In this document: positions 51,031-61,161 of the stretch, piece after piece | How positions within the stretch are numbered: position 1 is the first letter of the stretch | Layout: every line of letters starts with the position of its first letter | Source: Clostridiales bacterium | GTDB taxonomy: Bacteria > Bacillota > Clostridia > Oscillospirales > Acutalibacteraceae | Direction of reading: 5' to 3' | Length of the DNA: 64,000 nt | Assembly (NCBI GenBank): GCA_012840445.1 | Contig: DULI01000008.1 | Coordinates: forward strand, 186,001 to 250,000 | The notes under the pieces: model-generated | The model's input: the letters and a program-made list of their open reading frames with translations, nothing else | The model's database searches: none | What the model was told of the DNA's origin: nothing | Translations under genes and position numbers: made by a program

Positions 51031-51752
51031 TAATTAACCTCCAGTTCTGGCTGCTTTAAGAAATTAAGCAGCCCGCAGATAATCGCGAAGGAGATTTTGG
51101 ACTGGTATTCCTCGTCTTTAAGGTTTTTTAAATCGGTTGAATTGCTTAAAAAACCGCATTCCACAATAACTGCAGGATTTTTTGCCTTGCTAAGCAGTAA
51201 AGACTCTTTAGACACCGGCTTGGCTTTTCTGTGGTTTTCCGGCTGCACCATTTTTATAATGGCACTTTGCACTTCTTCGGCAAGCAATTTTGCGCTCTCA
51301 ACATTTGTGGTGTAAAACACCTGGGCACCGTGGATTGAGGACTGTTCAAATTTATTAAGATGTATGCTTAAAAATATGCTGTTGGGATACTTATTAAGCA
51401 GTTTAAGCCGGTTATTCATATCACTTATTTTGCGGTTGCGTATGGATGTATTGGAATTGTCCTCTAAGCCCCTGTCCTCTTCCCTTACCATTACAATATC
51501 AAAACCCAACGGGGCAAGTAAATCCCGTATCTTTAGGGTAATGGCAAGGTTAATGTCCTTTTCAAGCGTACCGTCGGGCGCTTCTGCGCCGCCGTCAAAA
51601 CCGCCATGCCCTGCATCTAAGATGATTACCGGCAACAATTTTGAATTAATTGACGCAGGTGTTGACAGAATTGTAAGCTGCAAAGTTGCGGTTGCCACAG
51701 AAAGAACGAGGCAAAGGGTCAGAACTGTCAAAATAAACCGTTTATATGGCAT
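51030..51752 (-). CDS. cwlD: N-acetylmuramoyl-L-alanine amidase, CwlD-like
   Basis: Amidase_3 enzyme. CwlD cuts peptide side chains during spore cortex synthesis to allow muramic-lactam formation. A membrane or signal helix (about 6-28) is followed by VIILDAGHGGFDGGAEA (zinc His), DINLAITLKIRDLL, IFLSIHLNKFEQSSIHGAQV (second His) and AVIVECGFLSNSTDLKNL (catalytic Glu). I chose the ATG at 51752 with GGGGTG upstream; a GTG at 51761 is in frame. It is followed directly by radA. CwlD is likely but other Amidase_3 roles are possible. Confidence 0.83.
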   Translation of the reverse strand: MPYKRFILTVLTLCLVLSVATATLQLTILSTPASINSKLLPVIILDAGHGGFDGGAEAPDGTLEKDINLAITLKIRDLLAPLGFDIVMVREEDRGLEDNSNTSIRNRKISDMNNRLKLLNKYPNSIFLSIHLNKFEQSSIHGAQVFYTTNVESAKLLAEEVQSAIIKMVQPENHRKAKPVSKESLLLSKAKNPAVIVECGFLSNSTDLKNLKDEEYQSKISFAIICGLLNFLKQPELEVN

Positions 51753-51814
51753 TGTCTTCACCCCAAACTTTTTACCTATTGCAAGATATGATTAAGGGTG
51801 AAAACAATATGATA

Positions 51815-52408
51815 TTAGCCTCGCTTTTTAATGCTCTTCTTTATTCTAAAAAGGGTTTCCAGATATATATTACGCAAACCCATTATATATGCAAATGCGG
51901 GAACTAATGGATATACTAAAACCGTGGCACAGGACAAAACAACAGGCGGCCAGCCAAGCTCGGTCAATGTCAAAGTTGAAGGAAGTAAGGTTATATTCAG
52001 CGGGAAAAACACAGCTGATACTATTCTGTGAATATACAGGAACTGACTTTGCAGAACATTTAATTTTTCTAGTATTAACAAAACAGGTACAGTCAAAAAC
52101 GGGATAGTAGCTATAACGCCAGCTTTTAATCCTTTCAATACATCTTCTTTTATCTCGCCATATTTTATAAGTTTTCTGTCCTTTTCACCAGCACTTCGGC
52201 AATAACCAAATGGCAGAAAGAACAGAATGCTGATATTCATCAGCTGGCAGATCATTCTGAAAAAAATGCTGTTAAAAAGCGTTAAAATTGAAACAGAAAA
52301 CATAAGGGATAGTACATTGACAAGTACCAGTCTTGCAAATATGCCAAGCGCAATTTTAAGCAGTCCGGATGTTTTCAAGGTTATCAGCCCTCTATTAGTT
52401 TTCGGCAA
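51815..52408 (-). CDS. Unrecognised membrane protein downstream of the SCIFF maturase
   Basis: 197 residues with five hydrophobic segments (about 24-47, 54-70, 96-112, 127-145 and 157-175). No family is recognised. It overlaps the end of the SCIFF maturase gene by 14 bases and would be cotranscribed with it. Export or processing of the modified peptide is one possibility; nothing in the sequence proves it. The basic C-terminus (IKKSIKKRG) and the inner loop EKDRKLIKYGEIKE are probably cytoplasmic. Confidence 0.6.
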   Translation of the reverse strand: MPKTNRGLITLKTSGLLKIALGIFARLVLVNVLSLMFSVSILTLFNSIFFRMICQLMNISILFFLPFGYCRSAGEKDRKLIKYGEIKEDVLKGLKAGVIATIPFLTVPVLLILEKLNVLQSQFLYIHRIVSAVFFPLNITLLPSTLTLTELGWPPVVLSCATVLVYPLVPAFAYIMGLRNIYLETLFRIKKSIKKRG

Positions 52409-53750
52409 GCGCTGCCTGAATCATGATTGCGCATTCAAGCCGCTTTTTTTCAAGCTCGCAGGACAATTTGTGGGGGTTGAGTATATCTCCCTGATACTGT
52501 AGGTTATTAGCGCTGCACCCGCCGCTGCAGTAGAATTTTGCCCAACAATTTTTACATTCCTCTTTTCTGTAGATATTAATGGAGGAAAACTCTTTTTTCA
52601 TATTGAAATTAAAACTTCCGTAATTTATATTGCCCATCTTCCAATCGTCCATGCCCACAAACTGGTGACACGGGTAGATATCACCATTTGGAGTTACAGC
52701 AATATACTCGTTTCCGCAGCTGCAGCCTCTTAAACGTTTAACGGCGCACGGGCCGGCATTAAGGTCAATAAAGAAATGAAAAAAATTAATTGGCTTTTTA
52801 TTCTTCTTAAGCTTAAGAATTTCCTTTGCCAACCTTTCATACTCATCGAAAATCTTGTCCAAATCCTCTTCCTGTAGCGAAAAGTCAAGATTAGGGTCGG
52901 ACACGACCGGTTCAATAGAAATCTGGTTGAATCCCAGTTCATAAAGGTGCAGGACATCATCCGCAAAGTCAAGGTTATATTTTGTAAATGTGCCCCGTAC
53001 ATAATAGTCTTTGTCGCGGTTTTTAACAAGCTGCTGATATTTCCTGACAATAATATCGTAGCTACCTTTTCCAGAAGGGGTTACCCTTAACTTGTCGTTT
53101 ATTTCTTTCCTGCCGTCTATCGACAGCACAACATTATACATTTCCCGGTTTATATAATCTATCTTTTCATCATCAAGCAAAAGGCCGTTGGTTGTAAGCG
53201 TAAACCTGAAGTTTTTGTTGTATTCGGCTTCTTTGGAGCGGGCGTATTCCACCACCTGTTTTACAACATCAAAATTCATCAGCGGTTCCCCGCCGAAAAA
53301 GTCAACCTCCAAATTGCGTCTACCTTTTGAATGTTCAAGAAGAAACTCTATGGCCCTTTTGCCGGTTTCGGCGCTCATTAAGCATCTGCCCTTGCCAAAG
53401 TCGCCCTTTGCGGCAAAACAATATTCGCACCTTAAATTACAGTCATGGGAAACATTTAGGCACATTGATTTTATAGGAGCAGGACCCATCAGTTTTGCAA
53501 ACTTTTCGTAATCATCCTCCGAAAACAGCAGGCCCTGTTCATAAAGGATGTAAAGCTCATTATAAGAATCGACTATTTCATCGGCATTATATTCACTCAA
53601 ATTCTCAAAAATGTGCCGCGGTACTTGATCTGTCATATGACCGTCTATAAAATCAAGCATTTTATAGGACAGCTCGTCCACCACATGAACGGCGCCGCTG
53701 TGCACATCCAAAACTATGTTATAGCCAGACATTTTAAACTTATGTATCAT
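52395..53750 (-). CDS. SCIFF peptide thioether-forming maturase (radical SAM/SPASM)
   Basis: Radical SAM enzyme that cross-links cysteines of the SCIFF peptide to neighbouring residues through thioether bonds. The N-terminal peptide-recognition region begins MSGYNIVLDVHSGAVHVVD. The [4Fe-4S] SAM motif is HDCNLRCEYCFAAKGDFG (C-x3-C-x2-C). FFGGEPLMNFDVV follows. The C-terminal SPASM clusters use GPCAVKRLRGCSCGNEYIAV, CHQFVGM and CKNCWAKFYCSGGCSANN. The length of 451 residues matches the family. The precursor gene lies 61 bases upstream, across a terminator. Confidence 0.96.
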   Translation of the reverse strand: MIHKFKMSGYNIVLDVHSGAVHVVDELSYKMLDFIDGHMTDQVPRHIFENLSEYNADEIVDSYNELYILYEQGLLFSEDDYEKFAKLMGPAPIKSMCLNVSHDCNLRCEYCFAAKGDFGKGRCLMSAETGKRAIEFLLEHSKGRRNLEVDFFGGEPLMNFDVVKQVVEYARSKEAEYNKNFRFTLTTNGLLLDDEKIDYINREMYNVVLSIDGRKEINDKLRVTPSGKGSYDIIVRKYQQLVKNRDKDYYVRGTFTKYNLDFADDVLHLYELGFNQISIEPVVSDPNLDFSLQEEDLDKIFDEYERLAKEILKLKKNKKPINFFHFFIDLNAGPCAVKRLRGCSCGNEYIAVTPNGDIYPCHQFVGMDDWKMGNINYGSFNFNMKKEFSSINIYRKEECKNCWAKFYCSGGCSANNLQYQGDILNPHKLSCELEKKRLECAIMIQAALAEN

Positions 53751-53780
53751 CCGAATATCAAACCTCTTGCTAAAGAAATA

Positions 53781-53804
53781 AAAGGGACAGTCTCCTGTCC
53801 CTTT
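53781..53804 (-). terminator. Terminator between the SCIFF peptide gene and its maturase gene
   Basis: A perfect 10-bp stem, AAAGGGACAG with CTGTCCCTTT, has a four-base loop; on the minus strand it is followed by TATTTCTTT. It would let the peptide be made in large excess over the enzyme by partial readthrough. Confidence 0.8.
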
Positions 53805-53810
53805 AAAATT

Positions 53811-53948
53811 TTATTTTTCGCACTTTTGATTTGCCACTGTGCAAGATGTTTTGCAGGCCGACTGACAGGAAGCCTGGCACTCGCCACATCCACCCTTAGC
53901 TACAGATTTTTTTAGCATACCGCTATTGAGGGTTTTAATATGTTTCAT
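53811..53948 (-). CDS. SCIFF: six-cysteine ribosomal peptide precursor (45 residues)
   Basis: Precursor of the Six-Cysteines-in-Forty-Five-residues peptide found in nearly all Clostridia. It reads MKHIKTLNSGMLKKSVAKGG, then CGECQASCQSACKTSCTVA, then NQKCEK. The C-terminal cysteines lie in a tight C-x2-C-x3-C-x3-C-x3-C pattern with one more near the end. The leader LNSGMLKKSVAKGG is the conserved part recognised by the maturase. AAGGAGG precedes the ATG at 53948. It heads a unit with the maturase. Its biological role is still unclear. Confidence 0.97.
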   Translation of the reverse strand: MKHIKTLNSGMLKKSVAKGGCGECQASCQSACKTSCTVANQKCEK

Positions 53949-54007
53949 TGCACTTCCTCCTTGGTCTTGTCTTAAATTATATTAGCATAAATAGGCAATA
54001 TAATCAA

Positions 54008-54418
54008 TCAAATTATTTTTTTGCGATTTCCTGTATTTACCCCCATAATTCCTCCAATTACGGAAGACAGGACAATAATAAAGAACCTAATTAAGGTAAA
54101 AAGGCTAAAACCCGTCTTGCTTACGGCCAGTGAAATAAGGGTTACAATCATGAATAAAAACAGCCCGGTTACAAGACCAATAAGCAAGCCCTTGCGGCGG
54201 TATAGCTTGGAAGCGAGAATCCCTGCGGTAAAGGAGCCTATTGCCAACGCAATGGAAGACATTGGCACCGCAGCATCGGGCGAAAAGTCCCACAATGTAA
54301 GTATTAAAGCCATAATAAGCAGGACTACAGCTGTTGCTATAGATCCCGCTATAATGCCAATAATAATCGGTTTATATACAGGGTAATCGCGGCTTTCAAA
54401 AAATTTATTGTCATTCAC
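54008..54418 (-). CDS. TIGR04086-like membrane protein
   Basis: 136 residues with four hydrophobic segments (about 18-41, 56-72, 80-98 and 108-130). The pattern, with SIALAIGSFTAGILASKLYR, RRKGLLIGLVTGLFLF and SVIGGIMGVNTGNRKK, is that of TIGR04086, a Clostridial family often found between yajC and the SCIFF genes, as here. Function unknown. Confidence 0.8.
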   Translation of the reverse strand: MNDNKFFESRDYPVYKPIIIGIIAGSIATAVVLLIMALILTLWDFSPDAAVPMSSIALAIGSFTAGILASKLYRRKGLLIGLVTGLFLFMIVTLISLAVSKTGFSLFTLIRFFIIVLSSVIGGIMGVNTGNRKKII

Positions 54419-54486
54419 AGCTAATCCCTCCCGAAATCTGCCTAATTAATAGATATTCGCAAGGAACAAGCCGTATGACAATAATT

Positions 54487-54780
54487 TTATTTGTCGTCGT
54501 GTATCGTCAGATTAGCCTGAACAGCCCATTTGGCAATTCTGGTCTTTGAATGGTCGATTGGGGACTCAATAACAAGGCTGTCTTCCTTTATCGAAACTAT
54601 GCGGCCGTATACGCCGCCTACGGTAATAATCTCGTCACCAATTTGCAGTTCGTTGCGCATCTTCTCTTCAGCTTTCTGCTTCTTTTTCTGAGGGCGAATT
54701 ACAAAAAGATACATAGCGCCGAACAAAACCGCTAAATACAACAGCATAATTGCAATACTTTCAAATCCTTGTCCCTGCAT
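54487..54780 (-). CDS. yajC: Preprotein translocase subunit YajC
   Basis: Single-pass membrane accessory of SecDF. The N-terminal helix (about 10-27, MLLYLAVLFGAMYLFVI) is followed by the signature RPQKKKQKAEEKMRNELQIG and DEIITVGGVYGRIVSI. The length of 97 residues is normal. AAGGAGGTG precedes the ATG. It follows tgt, the standard queA-tgt-yajC order. Confidence 0.95.
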   Translation of the reverse strand: MQGQGFESIAIMLLYLAVLFGAMYLFVIRPQKKKQKAEEKMRNELQIGDEIITVGGVYGRIVSIKEDSLVIESPIDHSKTRIAKWAVQANLTIHDDK

Positions 54781-54841
54781 ATTTGCACCTCCTTAGATTG
54801 TTTAATTATACTAACAAAAGCAGATATATGCAATACCTTTT

Positions 54842-57009
<2,168 letters not shown>

Positions 57010-57057
57010 ATATTAGAATGCAAACCTTTCTTATTAAGTAATCGGCTTAATTTGTAT

Positions 57058-57086
57058 TTGACAAATAATTATATAAATGATATAGT
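57058..57086 (+). promoter_or_regulatory. Promoter of the lysine operon
   Basis: A perfect TTGACA (57058-57063) and TATAGT (57081-57086) with a 17-base spacer. Transcription would begin near 57093, just before the riboswitch. Confidence 0.8.
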
Positions 57087-57108
57087 TAAATTAAAATTAA
57101 ATACGGTA

Positions 57109-57250
57109 AGATAGAGGCGCAGCCGAGAAGAGTATTTTGTCCGGAGTCCTGCCAGGGCGCTTGACGGGCATAAGAAAGGCGAGGTTGCCGAAGGCGGATC
57201 AGTTGGCGGCTGTCCGGCCTGGTCGTTTGGTTAAGAGCCACTCGACTGTC
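57109..57250 (+). promoter_or_regulatory. Lysine riboswitch (L-box) aptamer
   Basis: P1 pairs GATAG (57110-57114) with CTGTC (57246-57250). Conserved L-box pieces appear in order: AGAGGCGC (57113-57120), AAGAGTA (57128-57134), GTTGCCGAAGGC (57184-57195), the CTGTCCGGCCTGGTCG region and the closing ACTGTCA. It sits upstream of asd-dapA-dapB, lysine-pathway genes, as expected. When lysine binds, P1 should form and expression should stop at the downstream terminator. Confidence 0.92.
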
Positions 57251-57313
57251 ATCATTCATATGATGGAGCGCTATCGGTTTTTTCTACAACAGTTCTATTA
57301 TATTGTAATGATG

Positions 57314-57337
57314 ACCGGTTATCAACCGGTTTTTTTA
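57314..57337 (+). terminator. Riboswitch-controlled terminator before asd
   Basis: ACCGGTT (57314-57320), loop ATC, AACCGGT (57324-57330), then a run of T. An alternative pairing, GTCATCATT (57248-57256) with AATGATGAC (57307-57315), would use both the P1 3' strand and the first terminator bases. It is therefore a good antiterminator. Confidence 0.85.
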
Positions 57338-57390
57338 TTACACATTTCTAAAACCGCAAACAGGTTAAGATAACGAAAGGAATGTTTATT

Positions 57391-58470
57391 ATGGTCAAGA
57401 AAAAAGTTGGTATAATCGGAGCAACCGGCATGGTAGGCCAGCGTTTTGCCACACTTCTTGCAGATCACCCCTGGTTTGAAGTTGTCGAGCTTGCCGCAAG
57501 CCCCAAATCTGCCGGAAGAACCTATGAAGAGGTTGTCTCTACTCGTTGGGCTATGAGCACTCCTATACCCGAGAAGTTAAAGAATATGATAATAAAAGAT
57601 GCTTCGGCCGATGTTGATAAAATCGCAAATAATGTTGATTTTGTTTTCTGCGCCGTCGATATGAAAAAGGACGAAATAAAGGCACTTGAAGAACTTTACG
57701 CAAAACACGAGTGCCCCGTAGTTTCAAACAACAGCGCGCACCGCTTTACGCCTGATGTGCCTATGATTATTCCTGAAATTAATGCCCAGCATGCCGAAAT
57801 AATACCTTTTCAGCGCAAACGACTCGGTACCAAACGTGGTTTTATAGCGGTAAAATCCAACTGCTCGCTGCAAAGCTATGTCCCCGCACTGTATCCTCTT
57901 AATAAGTTTGGCGTCAAAAACGTGTTGGTATGCACCTACCAGGCTATTTCAGGCGCTGGAAAGACCTTTGATACCTGGCCGGAAATGGTAGATAATGTAA
58001 TACCCTATATCGGCGGCGAAGAAGAAAAATCAGAAAAAGAACCGCTTAAAATTTGGGGCCACATTGAAAATGGCGTAATTGTTAACGCTTCCTCACCCAA
58101 CTTTACCGCTCAGTGCATTCGCGTGCCTGTTTCAGACGGCCATCTGGCTGCGGTATTTGTTGAATTTGAAAACAAACCATCAAAAGATGAAGTTTTGGAA
58201 ATTTGGAAGGTTTACAAGGGACGTCCGCAGGAATTGAACCTGCCCAGCGCTCCGAAGCAGTTTTTACATTATTTCCATGAGGATAATATGCCTCAAACCA
58301 AATTACATCGGGATTTAGAGGGCGGAATGGCAATTTCTATTGGAAGACTTAGAGAAGACACACAGTATGACTACAAATTCATTTGCCTTTCGCACAACAC
58401 CCTCCGCGGTGCAGCAGGCGGTGCTGTCTTGATGGCAGAGCTGTTGTGCGCCGAAGGATATCTTGATTAA
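57391..58470 (+). CDS. asd: Aspartate-semialdehyde dehydrogenase (archaeal/fungal type)
   Basis: Reduces aspartyl phosphate to aspartate semialdehyde, the branch point to lysine, methionine and threonine. The NADP motif is VGIIGATGMVGQRFA, and the catalytic cysteine is in AVKSNCSLQSYVPALYPL. ISGAGKTFDTWPEM and the C-terminal RGAAGGAVLMAELL complete the match. The enzyme belongs to the archaeal/fungal type rather than the common bacterial type. I chose the ATG at 57391 (AAAGGA upstream with good spacing); another ATG at 57382 lies one base after that site. First gene after the riboswitch. Confidence 0.95.
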   Translation: MVKKKVGIIGATGMVGQRFATLLADHPWFEVVELAASPKSAGRTYEEVVSTRWAMSTPIPEKLKNMIIKDASADVDKIANNVDFVFCAVDMKKDEIKALEELYAKHECPVVSNNSAHRFTPDVPMIIPEINAQHAEIIPFQRKRLGTKRGFIAVKSNCSLQSYVPALYPLNKFGVKNVLVCTYQAISGAGKTFDTWPEMVDNVIPYIGGEEEKSEKEPLKIWGHIENGVIVNASSPNFTAQCIRVPVSDGHLAAVFVEFENKPSKDEVLEIWKVYKGRPQELNLPSAPKQFLHYFHEDNMPQTKLHRDLEGGMAISIGRLREDTQYDYKFICLSHNTLRGAAGGAVLMAELLCAEGYLD

Positions 58471-58508
58471 TTCCTAACATAGCCTTTTGGCGGAAAGGAG
58501 CTAAAAAT

Positions 58509-59399
58509 ATGAAAAGGCGTGTATTTACCGGTTCGGGCGTTGCTATTGTAACCCCGATGAATAGCGATGGTTCGGTTAATTATAATAAACTCAAGGAATT
58601 AATTGATTTTCAAATTGAAGGCGGTACCGACGCGATTATCGTATGCGGCACCACTGGCGAGTCTGCCACACTAAACCACGAGGAACATGTCAAGGTAATA
58701 GAAACTGCCATAATACATGTAAACGGCCGTGTTCCGGTCATTGCGGGCACAGGCAGCAACGACACAAATTATGCATTGGAATTATCAAAAGAGGCTGAAA
58801 AACTTGGTGCTGACGCCCTGCTTATGGTTACTCCATACTACAACAAAACCTCGCAGGAAGGTCTTGTAAAGCATTATACCTATGTGGCCGACCGGGTTAA
58901 CACACCGATTATTTTATACAATGTCCCATCCCGTACCGGCACCAATATTAAACCCGAAACCTATGCCAAACTCGCAGAACACCCCAATATTGTTGCCACT
59001 AAGGAAGCAAACGGTGATTTATCTGCGCTGGCGACCACCATACACCTTTGCGGCGACAAGCTTGATGTGTATTCCGGAAACGATGACCAAATTGTGCCTA
59101 TTCTTTCTCTTGGAGGTATCGGCGTAATATCGGTACTTGCCAATGTAGCCCCGGGAGTTGCGCATGATATTTGTCAATACTACATTGATGGCGATATAGA
59201 AGCCAGCCGCAAACTGCAAATTGACTATATCTGCCTTATCAATGCGCTGTTTTGCGATGTCAACCCCATTCCCGTCAAAGAAGCCATGAACATACTCGGA
59301 TTTGATGTCGGGCCTGTAAGAATGCCGCTGGTTGGTCTGTCTGAAGCAAACCGCAACCGTTTAATAAATGAGCTTAAAGCTGTAAATCTTCTAAAATAA
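58509..59399 (+). CDS. dapA: 4-Hydroxy-tetrahydrodipicolinate synthase
   Basis: Condenses pyruvate with aspartate semialdehyde. Signatures are VCGTTGESATLNHEEH, LMVTPYYNKTSQEGLVKHY, the tyrosine in ILYNVPSRTGTN and the Schiff-base lysine in IVATKEANGDLS. The length of 296 residues is normal. In a spore former the product also feeds dipicolinic acid. AAAGGAG precedes the ATG, 38 bases after asd. Confidence 0.97.
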   Translation: MKRRVFTGSGVAIVTPMNSDGSVNYNKLKELIDFQIEGGTDAIIVCGTTGESATLNHEEHVKVIETAIIHVNGRVPVIAGTGSNDTNYALELSKEAEKLGADALLMVTPYYNKTSQEGLVKHYTYVADRVNTPIILYNVPSRTGTNIKPETYAKLAEHPNIVATKEANGDLSALATTIHLCGDKLDVYSGNDDQIVPILSLGGIGVISVLANVAPGVAHDICQYYIDGDIEASRKLQIDYICLINALFCDVNPIPVKEAMNILGFDVGPVRMPLVGLSEANRNRLINELKAVNLLK

Positions 59400-59424
59400 T
59401 ATAAAAATTCAAGGACGTGTGAAA

Positions 59425-60183
59425 ATGTTGCGTATCATATTAAACGGCTGTAACGGTAAAATGGGTCAGGCAATTACCGCTTGTGTCAATTCGCGTGAGG
59501 ACTGCGAAATTGTTGCGGGTGTTGATAAGGAGCCCATTATGTTAAGCCGTTATCCCGTATTTACCGATCCGCATGATATTACCTGCGAAGCCGACGTACT
59601 TATCGATTTTTCCCATCCTTCGGCGCTAAAAAATGTGCTTTCCTTCTGCGTCTCAAGAAAAGTACCGGCAGTTATAGCTACCACCGGTTTTTCGGATGAG
59701 CAGATAGAGGAAATTAAAAACACCTCAAATCAAATACCCGTATTTTTCTCCTTTAACATGTCCTTAGGCGTAAATCTCTTGGTTGAACTGTGCAAAAAGG
59801 CTGCATCGGTGCTTGGAAACGATTTTGACATTGAAATTGTTGAGGCTCACCACAACCAAAAAATAGACGCACCTAGCGGCACAGCGCTTATGCTTGCCAA
59901 TGCCATAAATCAGGTTCTTAACAACGAATACATCTATAAATATGACCGCCATTCACAGCGGAAAAAACGTTCAAAAAAGGAAATAGGAATTCATGCTGTC
60001 CGCGGCGGTACAATAGTAGGCGAGCATCAGGTGATATTTGCGGGACGCGACGAGATTATAACCCTCTCCCATTCCGCGAGGTCCAAAGAAATCTTTGCGG
60101 CAGGTGCTATCAGCGCAGCACTGTTTTTATTTAACAAACCGAGCGGCCTTTACAATATGTCGGACTTGGTTAAATCCACATAA
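59425..60183 (+). CDS. dapB: 4-Hydroxy-tetrahydrodipicolinate reductase
   Basis: Reduces the DapA product with NAD(P)H. The N-terminal motif is IILNGCNGKMGQAITACV; ATTGFSDEQIEEI and the core signature EAHHNQKIDAPSGTALMLAN follow, then HAVRGGTIVGEHQVIFAG. The length is about 252 residues. I prefer the ATG at 59425, nine bases after AAGGA; a GTG at 59419 is in frame. Third gene of the lysine operon. Confidence 0.97.
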   Translation: MLRIILNGCNGKMGQAITACVNSREDCEIVAGVDKEPIMLSRYPVFTDPHDITCEADVLIDFSHPSALKNVLSFCVSRKVPAVIATTGFSDEQIEEIKNTSNQIPVFFSFNMSLGVNLLVELCKKAASVLGNDFDIEIVEAHHNQKIDAPSGTALMLANAINQVLNNEYIYKYDRHSQRKKRSKKEIGIHAVRGGTIVGEHQVIFAGRDEIITLSHSARSKEIFAAGAISAALFLFNKPSGLYNMSDLVKST

Positions 60184-60203
60184 ATTTATAAGGGGTGGTT
60201 TTT

Positions 60204-60668
60204 GTGTTGACGCGAAATTCTGTTAGCTGCACCGAAGGTGTTACACTTGTGATTTTAGATAACGCCCCGTCAAGCATGGAATTTGTTGCGCACGTCTTTG
60301 AACAGCTTTCCAATGCTGATATTAATGTCGATATGATATCCCAAAATCCTCCAACCGGTGAGGTTTCGTCAGTATCCTTTTCAATATCTGACGACAGCCT
60401 TGCGGCAGCCTTAAAAGTTATATCAGAATTAAGAAAGACATATACCCAAATAAAACCCTATATCAGCAGTAACAACTGCAAAATTTTGATTTCTGATGAA
60501 GAAATGCGGCATGAGCCAGGGGTTGCTGCGAAGGTCTTTAGAATTACCGCAGATGCCGGAGTTGATATTAGACTTATCACCACATCAGAGACCGAAATAT
60601 CTCTATTGGTCACCAAAAGCGATACGGAAATATTGTTAAATGCTTTAAATAAGCTGCTTGCAGATTAA
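60204..60668 (+). CDS. Stand-alone ACT-ACT protein resembling the regulatory half of aspartate kinase
   Basis: About 154 residues with two ACT-type domains. The first begins SVSCTEGVTLVILDNAPSS, then EQLSNADINVDMISQN. The second has EPGVAAKVFRITADAGVDIR, then TSETEISLLVTKSDTE. This is the pattern of the lysine-binding C-terminal half of aspartate kinases, with no kinase domain. The start is GTG at 60204 or TTG at 60207 after AAGGGGTGG. As last gene of a lysine-controlled operon it may be a separate regulatory subunit or a lysine sensor; that is inference. Confidence 0.8.
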   Translation: MLTRNSVSCTEGVTLVILDNAPSSMEFVAHVFEQLSNADINVDMISQNPPTGEVSSVSFSISDDSLAAALKVISELRKTYTQIKPYISSNNCKILISDEEMRHEPGVAAKVFRITADAGVDIRLITTSETEISLLVTKSDTEILLNALNKLLAD

Positions 60669-60691
60669 ATGTATCTCTCCTCTATTTATAT

Positions 60692-60720
60692 TTGACTTTC
60701 TGTATTAATTAAAGTATTAT
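60692..60720 (+). promoter_or_regulatory. Promoter of the small gene at 60754
   Basis: TTGACT (60692-60697) and TATTAT (60715-60720) with a 17-base spacer, 33 bases before the start. Confidence 0.65.
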
Positions 60721-60753
60721 GGATACAGAAAGCGTATTAAGGAGGGATAAGAT

Positions 60754-61041
60754 ATGAGAGACAATACAATTAAGCTACATGATATTGATATCGCGGATTT
60801 CATTAAAACTCTGGATTCCTGCAAAGGCGATGTTTTTATTGAAACCTCCGAAGGCGATGTGTTAAATCTAAAATCTAAACTTTGCCAGATGGCGGGCATT
60901 GCAAACATTTTAAGAGGTGCAATAATTGCTGAGGCAACCATCCGTTGCACCAATCCTGAAGATGAAACACTGCTTTTCCGCTTTAACCTGTATCGTGAAG
61001 TACCAAACAATGATAAAGACGAAGAAAAGCCAGAAAAATAA
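60754..61041 (+). CDS. Conserved small Clostridial protein of unknown function
   Basis: 95 residues, soluble. The central segment FIETSEGDVLNLKSKLCQM, followed by AGIANILRGAIIAEATIRC, resembles a family of short Clostridial proteins with a conserved NLKSKL motif, sometimes mislabelled as poly(A) polymerase or compared with HPr. The C-terminus is highly charged (DKDEEKPEK). GGAGGGAT precedes the ATG and it has its own promoter. No function can be assigned. Confidence 0.6.
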   Translation: MRDNTIKLHDIDIADFIKTLDSCKGDVFIETSEGDVLNLKSKLCQMAGIANILRGAIIAEATIRCTNPEDETLLFRFNLYREVPNNDKDEEKPEK

Positions 61042-61047
61042 AAATTC

Positions 61048-61076
61048 TTGACAAATATAGTTATTCTGTTTATACT
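61048..61076 (+). promoter_or_regulatory. Promoter of glnN
   Basis: A consensus TTGACA (61048-61053) and TATACT (61071-61076) with a 17-base spacer, directly after the stop of the small gene. Confidence 0.85.
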
Positions 61077-61093
61077 TAACACGTAGCATTGCT

Positions 61094-61127
61094 GGTGCTG
61101 TAGGTATGGGTCCTACAGCGCCTTTTT
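61094..61127 (+). terminator. Attenuator-like terminator in the glnN leader
   Basis: GGTGCTGTAGG (61094-61104) pairs with CCTACAGCGCC (61112-61122), 11 pairs, followed by TTTTT. It begins only about a dozen bases after the expected transcription start and 35 bases before glnN. Full expression therefore needs readthrough or antitermination. I could not find a clean pair of ANTAR-type hexaloop hairpins. Confidence 0.8.
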
Positions 61128-61161
61128 CATATAATACCTTTGCTTTGGGAGGCACAAATAA

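Noticed and set aside
61094-61127. ANTAR-type antiterminator in the glnN leader
   Set aside because: The required two hairpins with six-base loops could not be found; the terminator loop is seven bases and the leader is too short.
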